Part shown: positions 33,759 through 44,229 of the stretch, in pieces
How the letters are laid out: the number at the start of each line of letters is the position of its first letter
How positions within the stretch are numbered: position 1 is the stretch's first letter
From: Mariniflexile jejuense
GTDB taxonomy: Bacteria > Bacteroidota > Bacteroidia > Flavobacteriales > Flavobacteriaceae
Length of the DNA stretch: 64,000 bases
Assembly (NCBI RefSeq): GCF_042675665.1
Contig: NZ_JBHTJI010000001.1
Location: 1,798,001 to 1,862,000, forward strand
Direction: 5' to 3'
Position numbers and translations under genes: made by a program
Notes under the pieces: model-generated
Database searches by the model: none
The model's input: only the letters and a program-made list of their open reading frames with translations
What the model was told of the DNA's origin: nothing

Positions 33759-36098
33759 TTAATTCAAATTAGTTTTTTCTTCAATTGATAGTTCCAATAA
33801 ATTTTGGATATCGTGTTTTCTTTCTTCTGGGATAACTTTTAAAAGTTCAAGCTTACCATTTTCAAGTTTTGCTTCAACAGTTGTATTATTTGAGGTGTGT
33901 AATTTAAAATGTACGTTCCAATCTTTTGGCCATGCAGGAAACAAGTATATTTTTCCATTAGCTTCCTGCAACAACATATCTTGCATACCAATCATGCCTG
34001 AACCGCCCCAATTGTGGTCTGGAACCCAATCGAAACCTGGACCCCAAAATGCAGGAAAACGTCTTCCTGAATTTGCCATTTTAAGTAGATTGTATTTTGC
34101 AGCTTCACTGGTTAAGCCTAAGCGAGCTGCGAAAATGTTATCTTGTTTCCAACCAACATGACTTCTGAATTTCAACACATCTTCATCCAGAAAATAGGTG
34201 TTTTGAGCCACTTCTAAATTTGGTTTTCCTATAGCGTATAGTTGCCAAGGAAACACTGGATATAACTGTGCCGCTTCTGTATTATTAATACGCTCCCAAG
34301 ATTTTGCTGGAGACAAGACGGTTTGATGGTTTATTTCTCTGAAATTTAACGGTGGGATTCTAGTTTGAAACGCTTTTAGATAATCAACTTCTTCTTTGGT
34401 TAAATTTTCACTTGAAACTTTTAATAATTTTTCAGAAATAACTTTTAATGCTGAAATAGTAGCGTTTGCATTGTTAGCCATTTTATATGTTTCTACTGCC
34501 GAACCTGGATATAAGACCAAATGCCCACTAGAGTCTAATACTTTTCTGCCACGTTTTTTAGCTAAATATTGATAATGTTCATCAAAAAAACGAAGGCAGC
34601 TTAAAATAAATCCATTATATTTTTTTACATCTTTACTAGCGTATTCGTTTTGTTCCAACATCATGTTACAAAACTCGAATACAGTATCCCATTGGTATTC
34701 CAACCAAGCGTTGTATTGCATTCCTGGGTCGTAATCTTCGGGTCGTTTCCACTCGTATTCAGCTGGGTTTGGTAATCCGAAATTTTCTAATTGCTCTGTA
34801 AATGCTGCACCTTTATGGTTCCAATAAACTTCGCTTCGTAATTCGGCGTTTTTTTGCAAGGTTAAATAATAATCCAATTGCGAATCCATCATATCAAAAT
34901 CGCCACTTTTTAGCATTGGAAAATATACCAAACGTTGGTTTTGTTGCGTCATGGTGCCACCACCCCAATTTCTAAAATCGGGAGTGAAACTTAATTCAGA
35001 ATTAGTAAAAACAGGATCGTAAGTAAACAAACCACCATTAAATTTGGTTGGATATTTTCCGTAGGCATTACAGCCCAACATATACCTGAATAATTGGTAA
35101 TTCTGCCCAATTTGATAAACTGAATCTTTTTCTTTGGAAACATTTTTACGAGTATAAATAAAACTTCTATTCCAAAAATTATTCCACCATAATTGGGTAT
35201 TCTTTTCTGCCTTTTTTTCTTTGGCTTTATATACTAAAACTTCTTTTTTTAACTCGATATTCCAGTCTAGAGCATTTTCAGATTGATTGGTATGCAAAAA
35301 CAGTTTTAGTTGATGCTTTTTACTTGGTTTGACATTTTCCAAACTAAACCCTTTAAAATCGGTATCAATATACTTCCCAGTGTATGTTCCTGCATATTTC
35401 ATGTTGGCACCTTGCATAAAGCCGCCAAAAGTGAGATGTTTTATCGGATTCATCATTTGGCTTTTAACTGATTCCATTTTTTGTTGCCTTACTACTACAT
35501 CAAAAACGGTTTGTTCCCTATTTCTATGGTAAAATTTAACACCATCATTTTCAAAAACAATAGAATCTTGGTAAGTAATGATATCTCCTTGTGGCGCCCA
35601 TTTGTAGGAGTTTGCATTATTTGCTTTCCCTTTTACGTCGCGGTTTTTGTAACGCCAACTTTCATAGGAAGCTTTCATTTTTAAAGGTGATTCACTTTCT
35701 AAATCCAAATGAATTACTGGGTTAAAAACATCAACCCAAAACTTTATTTTAGTATTATTTTGAGCTATTGTAACATAACCATCTTTTAAAACCAATTCTT
35801 GATGAAAACCATAATCATCTTTAAATGGGTTGGGAGTTAGCTCTACTTTTACACGTCCTAATTTTAACAAGGTATTATGCTCATCAAACGTGCCACTTCT
35901 TGAAACATAGAAATATACGTTGCCATTTTCAACCCAAACATTCAACCCAATATCGCCACCACCTAACGGCATTGACTCGGATGAGTTTTTGCTTTGTGTG
36001 TTCCAAACCTGATTGTAATTTTCAAGCACAGGTAGTTGCGCTTCCGCGGAAAGCGTAAAAACCAAAAACATGAAGATTATTAGGTGTTTCATTATCAA
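33759..36098 (-). CDS. DUF5703/GH95-like glycosidase, candidate GH139
   Basis: This 779-aa secreted protein (signal peptide SAEAQ) opens with an N-terminal beta-sandwich: VWNTQSKNSSESMPLGGGDIGLNVWVENG with FYVSRSGTFDEHN. This is the DUF5703 pattern, reminiscent of GH95. It continues into an (alpha/alpha)6 barrel (NFWNRSFIYTRK, FNGGLFTYDP, RNWGGGTMTQQNQRLVYFPML, SAVETYKMANNANATISALKVI, GPGFDWVPDHNWGGSGMIGMQDMLLQ split over the C-terminal half). The RG-II enzyme BT0984 (GH139) removes 2-O-methyl-L-fucose. Size, context and the GH95 relationship make this a reasonable candidate for the same role, but I could not verify the family. It lies between the acetylesterase and the long PL1 with 6-base gaps. 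Confidence 0.58.
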   Translation of the reverse strand: MIMKHLIIFMFLVFTLSAEAQLPVLENYNQVWNTQSKNSSESMPLGGGDIGLNVWVENGNVYFYVSRSGTFDEHNTLLKLGRVKVELTPNPFKDDYGFHQELVLKDGYVTIAQNNTKIKFWVDVFNPVIHLDLESESPLKMKASYESWRYKNRDVKGKANNANSYKWAPQGDIITYQDSIVFENDGVKFYHRNREQTVFDVVVRQQKMESVKSQMMNPIKHLTFGGFMQGANMKYAGTYTGKYIDTDFKGFSLENVKPSKKHQLKLFLHTNQSENALDWNIELKKEVLVYKAKEKKAEKNTQLWWNNFWNRSFIYTRKNVSKEKDSVYQIGQNYQLFRYMLGCNAYGKYPTKFNGGLFTYDPVFTNSELSFTPDFRNWGGGTMTQQNQRLVYFPMLKSGDFDMMDSQLDYYLTLQKNAELRSEVYWNHKGAAFTEQLENFGLPNPAEYEWKRPEDYDPGMQYNAWLEYQWDTVFEFCNMMLEQNEYASKDVKKYNGFILSCLRFFDEHYQYLAKKRGRKVLDSSGHLVLYPGSAVETYKMANNANATISALKVISEKLLKVSSENLTKEEVDYLKAFQTRIPPLNFREINHQTVLSPAKSWERINNTEAAQLYPVFPWQLYAIGKPNLEVAQNTYFLDEDVLKFRSHVGWKQDNIFAARLGLTSEAAKYNLLKMANSGRRFPAFWGPGFDWVPDHNWGGSGMIGMQDMLLQEANGKIYLFPAWPKDWNVHFKLHTSNNTTVEAKLENGKLELLKVIPEERKHDIQNLLELSIEEKTNLN

Positions 36099-36104
36099 AA
36101 AAAA

Positions 36105-37541
36105 TTAATCTTTATACCACGTATCTGTTCTGAATGACGACATAGGCAACCCACCAACACTAAAAATTTCGGCAGTAGTAAAATCTTTAAACAAATAGCG
36201 AACGGCTACAGGTTTTTCAACACGAGTTGATGATAATAAAACCGATTTACTTCGAAGTGTTGCTTGCGCTGGATAAAACACTTGGTCTTCTCCTGCAATT
36301 TCAAAACCTGTTACTTCTTTATTATATGATGTAATGCCATTTGGCACATTATTGAATGATACTGTTACAATGCTTCCTTTTATTTCCATGGCGTTAAACT
36401 CTGGACTTTCAAATTCAAACCCACTTATTCCATAGGTTTTTGCTAAGGCTAAATACGCTAATCGGCTACCGCCTTTTTGTTTTTCTATTGGGTGAATATT
36501 GTCCTTTTCACCAATATCCATAATAACTGCCATTGCAGAGTTTGGTATTTCTTTTGAAGCTTGCAATTGTGCTTCTCGCAAATAAGCCGAATTATATTTT
36601 GCTAAATAATTATTTGGATGATAACGTGTATAATCAAACGGTGCAATTTGAACAAAATAAAAAGGAAACTCACCTTGATTCCATAAACTTCTCCAACTTG
36701 ATACCATTTTTTTAAACAAAGCTTTATATTCAAATGGTTTATCGCGGTTTGATTCGCCTTGATACCAAATAGCACCTTTAATACCGTAACCAATTGTTGG
36801 CGATAGCATACCGTTAAACAAGGTAGTTGGTTCGCGGTTAGGAGCTTCTTTAAAATCTTCTTTTTTAGTTGGAATGGTTATGTTTTTAAAGTCTTTAAGC
36901 ATTTCAGCATTCATCCAAGCTTCAACATTTGAGCCGCCGTAAGACACTTCTATCAAGCCAACAGGTACATTTAAAACTTTTTGAATTAGGCTTCCAAAAT
37001 ACCAAGCGGTTGCGCTAAAATTTCCTGTAGTTTGAGGTGAAGCAACTTGCCAACTGCCTTCAAAATCATCTGTAGGAGATAATACGGTTGCTCTTGGCAC
37101 ACTTATAAACCTGATATTGTTATTTGTAGAATTTACAATAGCTTCATTACCGCCCAAAACTGGTTGCCCTGTAAATCCCTTTAATGGCATTTCCATATTT
37201 GACTGTCCAGAACACAACCAAACTTCGCCAATTAGTATATTTTTAATGATTTTAGTTTCTGAACCTTCTTTAATAACAATTTCAAAAGTTCCACCTGCTA
37301 TAGGTGTTTTTACTTTTGTTTTCCATTTACCTTGCTTATCAACATTTGCTTCATAGGTTTTTGAATCCCATGAAGTTGTTATCGAAACTTTTCCGTTTTT
37401 AGTTGCCCAACCCCAAATTGGTGTTTCCATTTGTTGTTGTAGCATCATATTATCGGTAAATAATGCTGGTAATTTTATTTCGGCATGCGCTTGAAATACT
37501 GCCGAAAAGCAAAAAATTGTAATGATAATTAATTTTTTCAT
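36105..37541 (-). CDS. SGNH sialate-O-acetylesterase-like carbohydrate esterase
   Basis: The protein has 478 residues with a signal peptide ending AHAE. Family block I is CSGQSNMEMP with nucleophile Ser114. Later blocks are VSYGGSNVEAWM, IKGAIWYQGESN (the second SGNH Asn/Gly motif) and GEKDNIHPIEKQKGG, whose Asp and His complete the triad. A split beta domain at residues 25-100 (MLQQQMETPIWGWA) is typical. The family removes O-acetyl groups; in a pectin locus the targets would be acetylated L-fucose, aceric acid or backbone GalA. It lies 1 base after GH106 and 6 bases before the GH139-like gene. The esterase call is firm; the acetylated sugar is inferred. Confidence 0.88.
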   Translation of the reverse strand: MKKLIIITIFCFSAVFQAHAEIKLPALFTDNMMLQQQMETPIWGWATKNGKVSITTSWDSKTYEANVDKQGKWKTKVKTPIAGGTFEIVIKEGSETKIIKNILIGEVWLCSGQSNMEMPLKGFTGQPVLGGNEAIVNSTNNNIRFISVPRATVLSPTDDFEGSWQVASPQTTGNFSATAWYFGSLIQKVLNVPVGLIEVSYGGSNVEAWMNAEMLKDFKNITIPTKKEDFKEAPNREPTTLFNGMLSPTIGYGIKGAIWYQGESNRDKPFEYKALFKKMVSSWRSLWNQGEFPFYFVQIAPFDYTRYHPNNYLAKYNSAYLREAQLQASKEIPNSAMAVIMDIGEKDNIHPIEKQKGGSRLAYLALAKTYGISGFEFESPEFNAMEIKGSIVTVSFNNVPNGITSYNKEVTGFEIAGEDQVFYPAQATLRSKSVLLSSTRVEKPVAVRYLFKDFTTAEIFSVGGLPMSSFRTDTWYKD

Positions 37542-37542
37542 C

Positions 37543-40500
37543 TTACTTTTTTATTTCTTTTTTAATAGTTATTGCACCCAGTAATCCTGCTTTTAATAGT
37601 GGGTTTCCATCTAATCGATAAGGAGCTGTTGTCCATGTAAATTGGTCTTTTTCTGGTAATTTTTGGTCACCTATCAATCGGTTTGCCCACGTATTGGTTA
37701 CTTTTATTTCTAACTTGTTTTCTCCTTTTTTTATGGCTTCGGAAATATTAATACGGTACGGAAACGTCCAAATGATGCCACAATTTTTTCCGTTTAAGTT
37801 GACTTCTGCTATGTTGTTAACGTCTTCAAAATTCAAATACAAATCTTTAGTTTCAGATATATTCCAATTGAAGGTTTTTGAATAGCTAACAGTTCCTGAA
37901 TAATATGTAATACTATCATTTTCAGAAGTACTCCAATCAAACAATTTATTAATTTTAATAGGTTTTGAAGGTCCTTTATATAATTTATCAAATTGAAGTA
38001 TCCAATCTTCATTTAAAATTTCAACCGTTTCAAAATCCGACCAATTTTGCTTTTCACTAGAACTTGTTTTACTAGTTGGTTCTTTAAAAATAATGAAAAA
38101 TGATTCATTTTTATCAAATTGTAACGGAATGATAGTTCGTCCATTTTCAATTTTCCAATTTTTAATTTCGGTTTCAATACCTGTTATTGGATGGTGTAAA
38201 TAAGGTGTTTTTTTTAAAATTCTGAACGACAATGTTCTAACCACGTTTTCTTCCAATTGATTTGATAAAAAATAAATATCACTATCGGCATTTTTCCGAT
38301 GTGTCCATGCAATGGTTTGTGGTTTTTTATAGACCATCACATCTGGAACAAATCCTAATTTCTCAAAAGTTTGTTCTAAATATGGCAACTTCACAACAAT
38401 TCCTTTTCCTAATTGCCATTGTTGTTTTCCTTTACTATTCCATAATTCGTCTATAACATGTTGCCATTGTTCTTTTTCTGAAGATGATAAAAAACCGGTC
38501 ATTTTAGTTGGTTTTTCAGCAACAAAAATAGTTGCACCTTCTTTTACCAACGTCAACATTTTTTGAGCCACTTCCAAAGACATTATATTATTTGGCGATA
38601 ATTTTCTGTTTCCTAAAAACAATAATGCACTGTATTCAATACCGCCTCTAAAAACCACTTTGCCATTTACTACTTTAGCATCATTCAACAATACATCAGT
38701 ATTAAACGACGTATATTTATAGCCATTTAAAGCATTTGTCCATGCGGATAAATCGGTGCTATTTTTTGAATAGCGTACTTCTTTAGGCATGTGTGCGGAA
38801 GGTTGCCCCATATTTTCTAATCGTACTTTTTCTGAAGCAACCCTATCTTCACCAAAAATATTTGGAATAAATGGTACTAACCTATCGGGTAATACCGACC
38901 TTGACGGAATATCTTCACCTGTAAAAACTGCTAAATCAATAACAGGATATCCTTTTTGAAGCTGAAACTGCACATTTTTACAATAATCGAAAAACGCTTT
39001 TCCGGGTTTCCACCATGTTTGGTCGCGCTGAAAAAAAGTACCAATTGGGTCTAAAGTCATACCAGGTTTTCTATCCAACCACGGGTTATGAACAAACACA
39101 TGATAAAAAAAACGGTTAATTCCTAAAGCATAATTTCTATCGGCCAATGTTTTTAAATTTCCTGGATGCTCGTCCCAGTCCATACGAAGTTGTGTAAATG
39201 CTTCCGCTTGAATGATATCTTTACCGTAAATATGGCCGCCAGAAATAGCATCCAACATATCAAAAGGTTTATCGTGCGTTGGGCTTCGAAACCAAAATTC
39301 GCCACTAGGGTAATCAATATATTTAAAATGTAACAAGGCATCACTTGTCATGGTTGGGGCTACATTTTCTGCACTGAATTTAACGCCTGCTTTTTTAGCT
39401 TCATTGGCTAAAGTTCCAAAGAAATTATCGGCAATTAATTCGGAAATGGTTTTTCTAACATCGTATAGAATACTTTCTGAAGTTTGTATGTCATTTAATG
39501 GAATTCCAGCCATCACAGGCAAATACGCTACAATATCGTAACCTCGGCGTTTTTTAAATTCATCTCGAAAAACGGGCGACCAATTTTGACTACCACATTC
39601 CCAACTATCCATATGTAGGATTTCTACAACTTTTGAAGCCAATTCTGGACCAGCAGTTCTAAGCATTTCACCAAACCAATGGTCTAGCTGAAAACGAATA
39701 GCTTCAGGGTTAAATTTATCAACTTCCAAACCTTTTCCTGCACCACCTGTTGCGTTTTCATGACCTGTAGACGTATGCCCAAAGCGCATGATACGCCACC
39801 TTCCTTTTGGAATTTCCCAGTTTAAAACACCATTGTTATCTACAAAATTAGAAATGTTAATCATTTTGGATGTATCAACACAATCTTGATTTGTTATCTT
39901 ATCTTCTGTTGTTAATGAACTAACACGCCAAACAGCACCAGATTTACCTTGATAATTTTCAATTAAAGGTTCATTAGAAAGTATAATTTTTGCCACCTTC
40001 AAACCTTGATTCCATTTAGCTGAATCTAAATCTTCAGCTCCAGGTTCGGTGCCTTCAGGATTATAAATAAACCTGAAATACTTAGCTGTTGCTGGAACAA
40101 TGCTATGTGTGTAAAAAGCATCTGTATCTTGCCAACCGTGGCGTGGTGTTTCTAACCTGCCTAAACTTTTAAAAGTTTTACCATCATCACTTACCTCAAC
40201 CAATAATCGGTGTGCTTGATAGTTATTGCCTTTTGTTTCAATTTGAATGGATTTACAAGTAAATGGCTGATCAAATTCATATTGAATCCAACCAACTTCA
40301 TTTAATCTGAATTGTGTTTGTTCTTTTGAATTATCCGTTAAAAACACCGCAGCTTCACTATTAGAAGTGGTTATTTTAGGTTGAATTTCTATGGACGTTT
40401 TAAAAGCTTCATTAACTGGTATTGCAAAGGTAGCAATGTCTTTATAGTAAGTTTCGAAATGTTGAGGAACTGGCAGTTTTAAATTTCTCGTTCTATTTTC

Positions 40501-40941
40501 ATAAACAAGCGTATCTGCCCAAACTACTTTTTGCATAGACATTTCTGGCGTAATCCATGGACCACCAGCAACAGCAAAACCATCGGCTGGATGGAAAGCA
40601 ATTTTTAAATCCAATCTGTCTGCTTCGGTTAATGCCCAATGTACCATGTCCCAAAATTCTTTGCTTAATTGTAAAACTGGCGGTTCTATTAACGGTGGTT
40701 CTGTTGGTCCTTTTATAGTCATTAAATAAGCGCCTCTTAAGCCTGCACTTTTCATGGCTTCTAAATCGGCTGTAATACCTTCTTTGGAATAGGCACTTTT
40801 TAACCAATACCAATACACCCAAGATTTTGCTGTTTCTTGAGTAGGCTTAAAATAAGATGTGCTAATTACTTGGGTTTCCTTACATGAAAACATACATAAA
40901 ACAACCAAAAATAGACACAAATATTTTGTTGCTTTTTTCAT
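37543..40941 (-). CDS. GH106 alpha-L-rhamnosidase lipoprotein
   Basis: This 1132-aa protein with a probable lipoprotein signal (CMFSC) matches GH106 in length and motifs. It opens with YWYWLKSAYSKEGITADLEAMK, then GAYLMTIKGPTEPP, IAFHPADGFAVAGGPWI, an F5/8-type beta-sandwich insert (about 210-330), LHMDSWECGSQNW, RRGYDIVAYLPVMAG, YIDYPSGEFWFRSP and FYHVFVHNPWLDRKPGMTLDPIGTFFQRDQTWW across the barrel. It closes with a GH2-like beta-sandwich (VNLNGKNCGIIWTFPY, KVTNTWANRLIGDQ). GH106 enzymes invert alpha-L-rhamnosides and need calcium; the RG-II homolog is BT0986. It is probably periplasmic or surface-anchored. It starts immediately (1 base gap) after the GH2 stop. Confidence 0.94.
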   Translation of the reverse strand: MKKATKYLCLFLVVLCMFSCKETQVISTSYFKPTQETAKSWVYWYWLKSAYSKEGITADLEAMKSAGLRGAYLMTIKGPTEPPLIEPPVLQLSKEFWDMVHWALTEADRLDLKIAFHPADGFAVAGGPWITPEMSMQKVVWADTLVYENRTRNLKLPVPQHFETYYKDIATFAIPVNEAFKTSIEIQPKITTSNSEAAVFLTDNSKEQTQFRLNEVGWIQYEFDQPFTCKSIQIETKGNNYQAHRLLVEVSDDGKTFKSLGRLETPRHGWQDTDAFYTHSIVPATAKYFRFIYNPEGTEPGAEDLDSAKWNQGLKVAKIILSNEPLIENYQGKSGAVWRVSSLTTEDKITNQDCVDTSKMINISNFVDNNGVLNWEIPKGRWRIMRFGHTSTGHENATGGAGKGLEVDKFNPEAIRFQLDHWFGEMLRTAGPELASKVVEILHMDSWECGSQNWSPVFRDEFKKRRGYDIVAYLPVMAGIPLNDIQTSESILYDVRKTISELIADNFFGTLANEAKKAGVKFSAENVAPTMTSDALLHFKYIDYPSGEFWFRSPTHDKPFDMLDAISGGHIYGKDIIQAEAFTQLRMDWDEHPGNLKTLADRNYALGINRFFYHVFVHNPWLDRKPGMTLDPIGTFFQRDQTWWKPGKAFFDYCKNVQFQLQKGYPVIDLAVFTGEDIPSRSVLPDRLVPFIPNIFGEDRVASEKVRLENMGQPSAHMPKEVRYSKNSTDLSAWTNALNGYKYTSFNTDVLLNDAKVVNGKVVFRGGIEYSALLFLGNRKLSPNNIMSLEVAQKMLTLVKEGATIFVAEKPTKMTGFLSSSEKEQWQHVIDELWNSKGKQQWQLGKGIVVKLPYLEQTFEKLGFVPDVMVYKKPQTIAWTHRKNADSDIYFLSNQLEENVVRTLSFRILKKTPYLHHPITGIETEIKNWKIENGRTIIPLQFDKNESFFIIFKEPTSKTSSSEKQNWSDFETVEILNEDWILQFDKLYKGPSKPIKINKLFDWSTSENDSITYYSGTVSYSKTFNWNISETKDLYLNFEDVNNIAEVNLNGKNCGIIWTFPYRINISEAIKKGENKLEIKVTNTWANRLIGDQKLPEKDQFTWTTAPYRLDGNPLLKAGLLGAITIKKEIKK

Positions 40942-43900
40942 TTAATATTGAAATTTATCCAATGTACTTTTTAATCCTTCTTTATTCGATTTAAATGGCA
41001 CTATATAAAAACCGTATTCATAATTTTTAGATGGTATTTGATAGGTTTCTAAAGGTGCAGCTACTGGCGACCAACTATCATTACCTCCAATACCCATTTG
41101 AATGAGGTCGATATTTACGGTTAAAAAACCAGCATCAATCAAATCGAACGTATGTTTTGCTTCATTAATATTTTTTTGGGTGTTTGCCCATGCACTCATG
41201 CAAAGCGCTTGGTTTTTACTCATCACCAATAAACCTTCGTTTTTGTTTTGGGTTGAAAAACTCATCCATCTCACATCTGTTCGATTGCCGTTTTCTTGTG
41301 GCATGACATAGGGTTCGGTGAATTTTTCTAAAGGAAGCGAATAGCATTCAATAGGAAATCCGTGATTTCTATCAATATAGTTTTCCAACGCACCTTTTCC
41401 GTACCATGAAATTTGTTTGAAATCGTTTTTAATACCCATTTGCATACCCACTTTTGGAATGTTTGGTAATGCTTCCGAAGCTTTTAGCTGATAATCAACT
41501 TTTATAATACCATCTGGTTTTATGGTATATGAAACCGTTACTTGTGCACTATCTTTTATTACTTCGTAATTAGAAATAATAAGTACTTCATTGCCTAATT
41601 TTTCAGTTTTAATAGACTTTAATATTGGTTTCGCTTCATACCAAGGTTTTAAAACTTTTTGCGGCTTCCAACCTTTCTTATCATTATCGGTTAACGGACG
41701 GGTGAAATTTGGTAATAGTGGAGCAAAAACTTGTTCTTTTCCGTTGAAAACATAAGAAGTTAGTGCGCCGTCTTTTTTATTGATATCGATATTGAATAAT
41801 GCTCCTTTTACTGAAATAACTTCATTTGACTCTATAGCTGAAATTGACTCTTTATTTTTTGAAAGATATGATACAACATCTTTCTTCTGTAATAAAAATT
41901 GATCTTCCGCAACAACAAATCCTTTTTTTGCCCAAATTTCATCTTGAGCTAATTGAAATTGAATATTTAAAAAATATTCTGCGCCCGATTTTAACTTCGG
42001 TAGAAACTTTTCAATATTGAAAACCGTTTCTGTTCCTGCTTCTACTTTGAAACGATTTAATACAACTTCCTTGGCAACATGGCCATTTTCAAGAATTTGC
42101 AAAACAGGCATGTAATTTTCTAACGAATTTGTTGCTTGACGGTTTTTGATTGTTAATTGGTTTCCATCCAAACTACACGTAACTGGTTGATACACCCATT
42201 TGTTTTCGTACATAGCTGCTTTTGGCCTACCATCAGAAGCTACAATACCGTTGATACAAAAATTACCGTCGTGTAGTTTTTCACCAAAATCGCCACCATA
42301 GGCATAAAATTCCTGTCCGGTATTTTTATCTGTTTTTAACAACCCTTGGTCTTTAAAATCCCAAATACAACCACCAATTATTCGTGGTAACGAACGAAAT
42401 TCATCCCAAAGTTCTTTTAAATTTCCTGTGGAATTTCCCATAGAATGTGAATACTCTACAAACAAAATAGGACGTATATCTGCTTTAGTATCAACTAAAA
42501 ATTTAGGCGTAAAAACACCTGGATAAAAACGACTCACCATATCTACATAAGGTTCATCTTGCGGGTTTTCAAAACGGTGTGCGTGGTCAACTGTTTTAGG
42601 GTATCTTGGGTCGCGTTCATCAATGTAACCATCCAATCTTGGGTTGCCTTGCGCTGGTTCATAATGTACAGGTCTGGTAATATCAAAATCGTGTGTCCAA
42701 CTAGCCATGGCTGCATGGTTTGGACCTTTTCCAGCTTCGTTACCCAAACTCCAAAATACCACACTCGGGTGATTTTTATCTCGTTCAACCATTCTACTCA
42801 TACGCTCTAAATACGCATGCGTCCATTGGGTATCATTACTTAATTTTCCACCTAAACCATGTGTTTCTAAATTAGCTTCGTCCATAACCATAATACCGTA
42901 TGCATCACACAACTCATAAAAATAAGGGTCGTTTGGATAATGACTTGTTCTTATGGTATTGAAATTGAATTGCTTGATGGTTTTTAAATCGTCTTCAATA
43001 TCTTGTCTTTTTAATGCTTTTCCGCGAATGGGGTGATGATCGTGACGATTAACACCATAAACATAGGTTTCTTTTCCGTTGATTAAAAGCTTGCCATTTT
43101 CTTTTGAAAACTCAATAGCACGAAAACCTACTTTACACGATTTCACTTCTGAAATATTGCCGTTTTCATCCTTTAAAGTCATCACCAAAGTATATAAATT
43201 GGGTGTTTCAGAACTCCACTTTTTAGGTTTTTCAATCTTTTTTTCAAAGAAACCAAAACGTACATTATCTAATCGTGGATAACTTTCATTAACAATTGCT
43301 ATTGCCAATGTATCGATAGGTTTGGTGAAAAGCACTTCGTTTTCAGCATTGTACAATTGAAATTCAAACGAAGCTTTTTTCACATTTGCACCCGTTAGAT
43401 TTTCAAGTTTCGGACGCAATTGAAACACGGCATCTTCATACTTTTTATCCAATTTTGTTTGATAGAAAAAATCCTGAATTCGCAATTTTGGTTCTGCCAT
43501 AACAAACACTTCGCGCTGAATACCACTCATACGCCAATGGTCTTGGTCTTCTAGATAGGCTCCATCACTATAACGAATCACTTGAACCGACAATACGTTT
43601 TCACCTTCCTTTAAATACGGTGAAATATTAAACTCTGAAGGCAAACAACTATCTTCACCATAACCCACAAATTCGCCATTTAACCATACTTGAAATGCTG
43701 AACTTACACCACCAAAATGCAATGTTACCGTCATGTTATTCCATTCACTTGGCACTTTAAATTTATGCTGATAGGAGCCAATACCATTGGTGTCTTTAGG
43801 TACAAACGGTGGGTTTACAGGTCGAAACGGATAAACTGCACTTTTATAAATGGGAATATCATAACCTTTTAATTCCCAATTGGAAGGCACATCTATTTTA

Positions 43901-44229
43901 TCCCAATTCTTGACTTCTTGTTTGTAAAAATCTTTAGGAGCTTGCTGAAGATTTACTGAATATTTAAAATCCCATTTACCATTTAACATCAATAACCTAC
44001 TTTTCTCTCGGTTACCTTCCAATGCATCTTCTACGGTTTTATATGAATAGGCTGTTGCTCTTGCTGGCTGTCTATTGATGCTGGTTACCAAAGGATCTTC
44101 CCATGGTGCAAAACTATATTTTTGGGGTGCTTCTGGAATGCCGGCAGGTTCGCCACTAACGGTTTGGGATTTTGCAATCCAAAAACTACCAATCAAAAAA
44201 CATATAAGAATGTTACTTTTTTTCATCAT
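40942..44229 (-). CDS. GH2 beta-glycosidase, LacZ-like five-domain
   Basis: A signal peptide (IAKSQ) is followed by the full LacZ layout: sugar-binding domain (NRQPARATAYSYKTVEDAL, VPSNWELKGYDIPIYKS), Ig-like domain, TIM barrel (GVNRHDHHPIRGKAL, TIRTSHYPNDPYFYELCDAYGIMVMDE), a second Ig-like domain and Bgal_small_N. The acid/base is Glu498 in SLGNEAG and the nucleophile Glu592 in FVEYSHSMGN. At 1095 aa it is full-length and exported. Beta-galactosidase is the default reading. In the RG-II system a GH2 domain fused to GH137 (BT0996) acts as a beta-glucuronidase, and this gene overlaps a propeller gene by 17 bases, so beta-glucuronidase or beta-galactosidase are both open. Confidence 0.93.
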   Translation of the reverse strand: MMKKSNILICFLIGSFWIAKSQTVSGEPAGIPEAPQKYSFAPWEDPLVTSINRQPARATAYSYKTVEDALEGNREKSRLLMLNGKWDFKYSVNLQQAPKDFYKQEVKNWDKIDVPSNWELKGYDIPIYKSAVYPFRPVNPPFVPKDTNGIGSYQHKFKVPSEWNNMTVTLHFGGVSSAFQVWLNGEFVGYGEDSCLPSEFNISPYLKEGENVLSVQVIRYSDGAYLEDQDHWRMSGIQREVFVMAEPKLRIQDFFYQTKLDKKYEDAVFQLRPKLENLTGANVKKASFEFQLYNAENEVLFTKPIDTLAIAIVNESYPRLDNVRFGFFEKKIEKPKKWSSETPNLYTLVMTLKDENGNISEVKSCKVGFRAIEFSKENGKLLINGKETYVYGVNRHDHHPIRGKALKRQDIEDDLKTIKQFNFNTIRTSHYPNDPYFYELCDAYGIMVMDEANLETHGLGGKLSNDTQWTHAYLERMSRMVERDKNHPSVVFWSLGNEAGKGPNHAAMASWTHDFDITRPVHYEPAQGNPRLDGYIDERDPRYPKTVDHAHRFENPQDEPYVDMVSRFYPGVFTPKFLVDTKADIRPILFVEYSHSMGNSTGNLKELWDEFRSLPRIIGGCIWDFKDQGLLKTDKNTGQEFYAYGGDFGEKLHDGNFCINGIVASDGRPKAAMYENKWVYQPVTCSLDGNQLTIKNRQATNSLENYMPVLQILENGHVAKEVVLNRFKVEAGTETVFNIEKFLPKLKSGAEYFLNIQFQLAQDEIWAKKGFVVAEDQFLLQKKDVVSYLSKNKESISAIESNEVISVKGALFNIDINKKDGALTSYVFNGKEQVFAPLLPNFTRPLTDNDKKGWKPQKVLKPWYEAKPILKSIKTEKLGNEVLIISNYEVIKDSAQVTVSYTIKPDGIIKVDYQLKASEALPNIPKVGMQMGIKNDFKQISWYGKGALENYIDRNHGFPIECYSLPLEKFTEPYVMPQENGNRTDVRWMSFSTQNKNEGLLVMSKNQALCMSAWANTQKNINEAKHTFDLIDAGFLTVNIDLIQMGIGGNDSWSPVAAPLETYQIPSKNYEYGFYIVPFKSNKEGLKSTLDKFQY

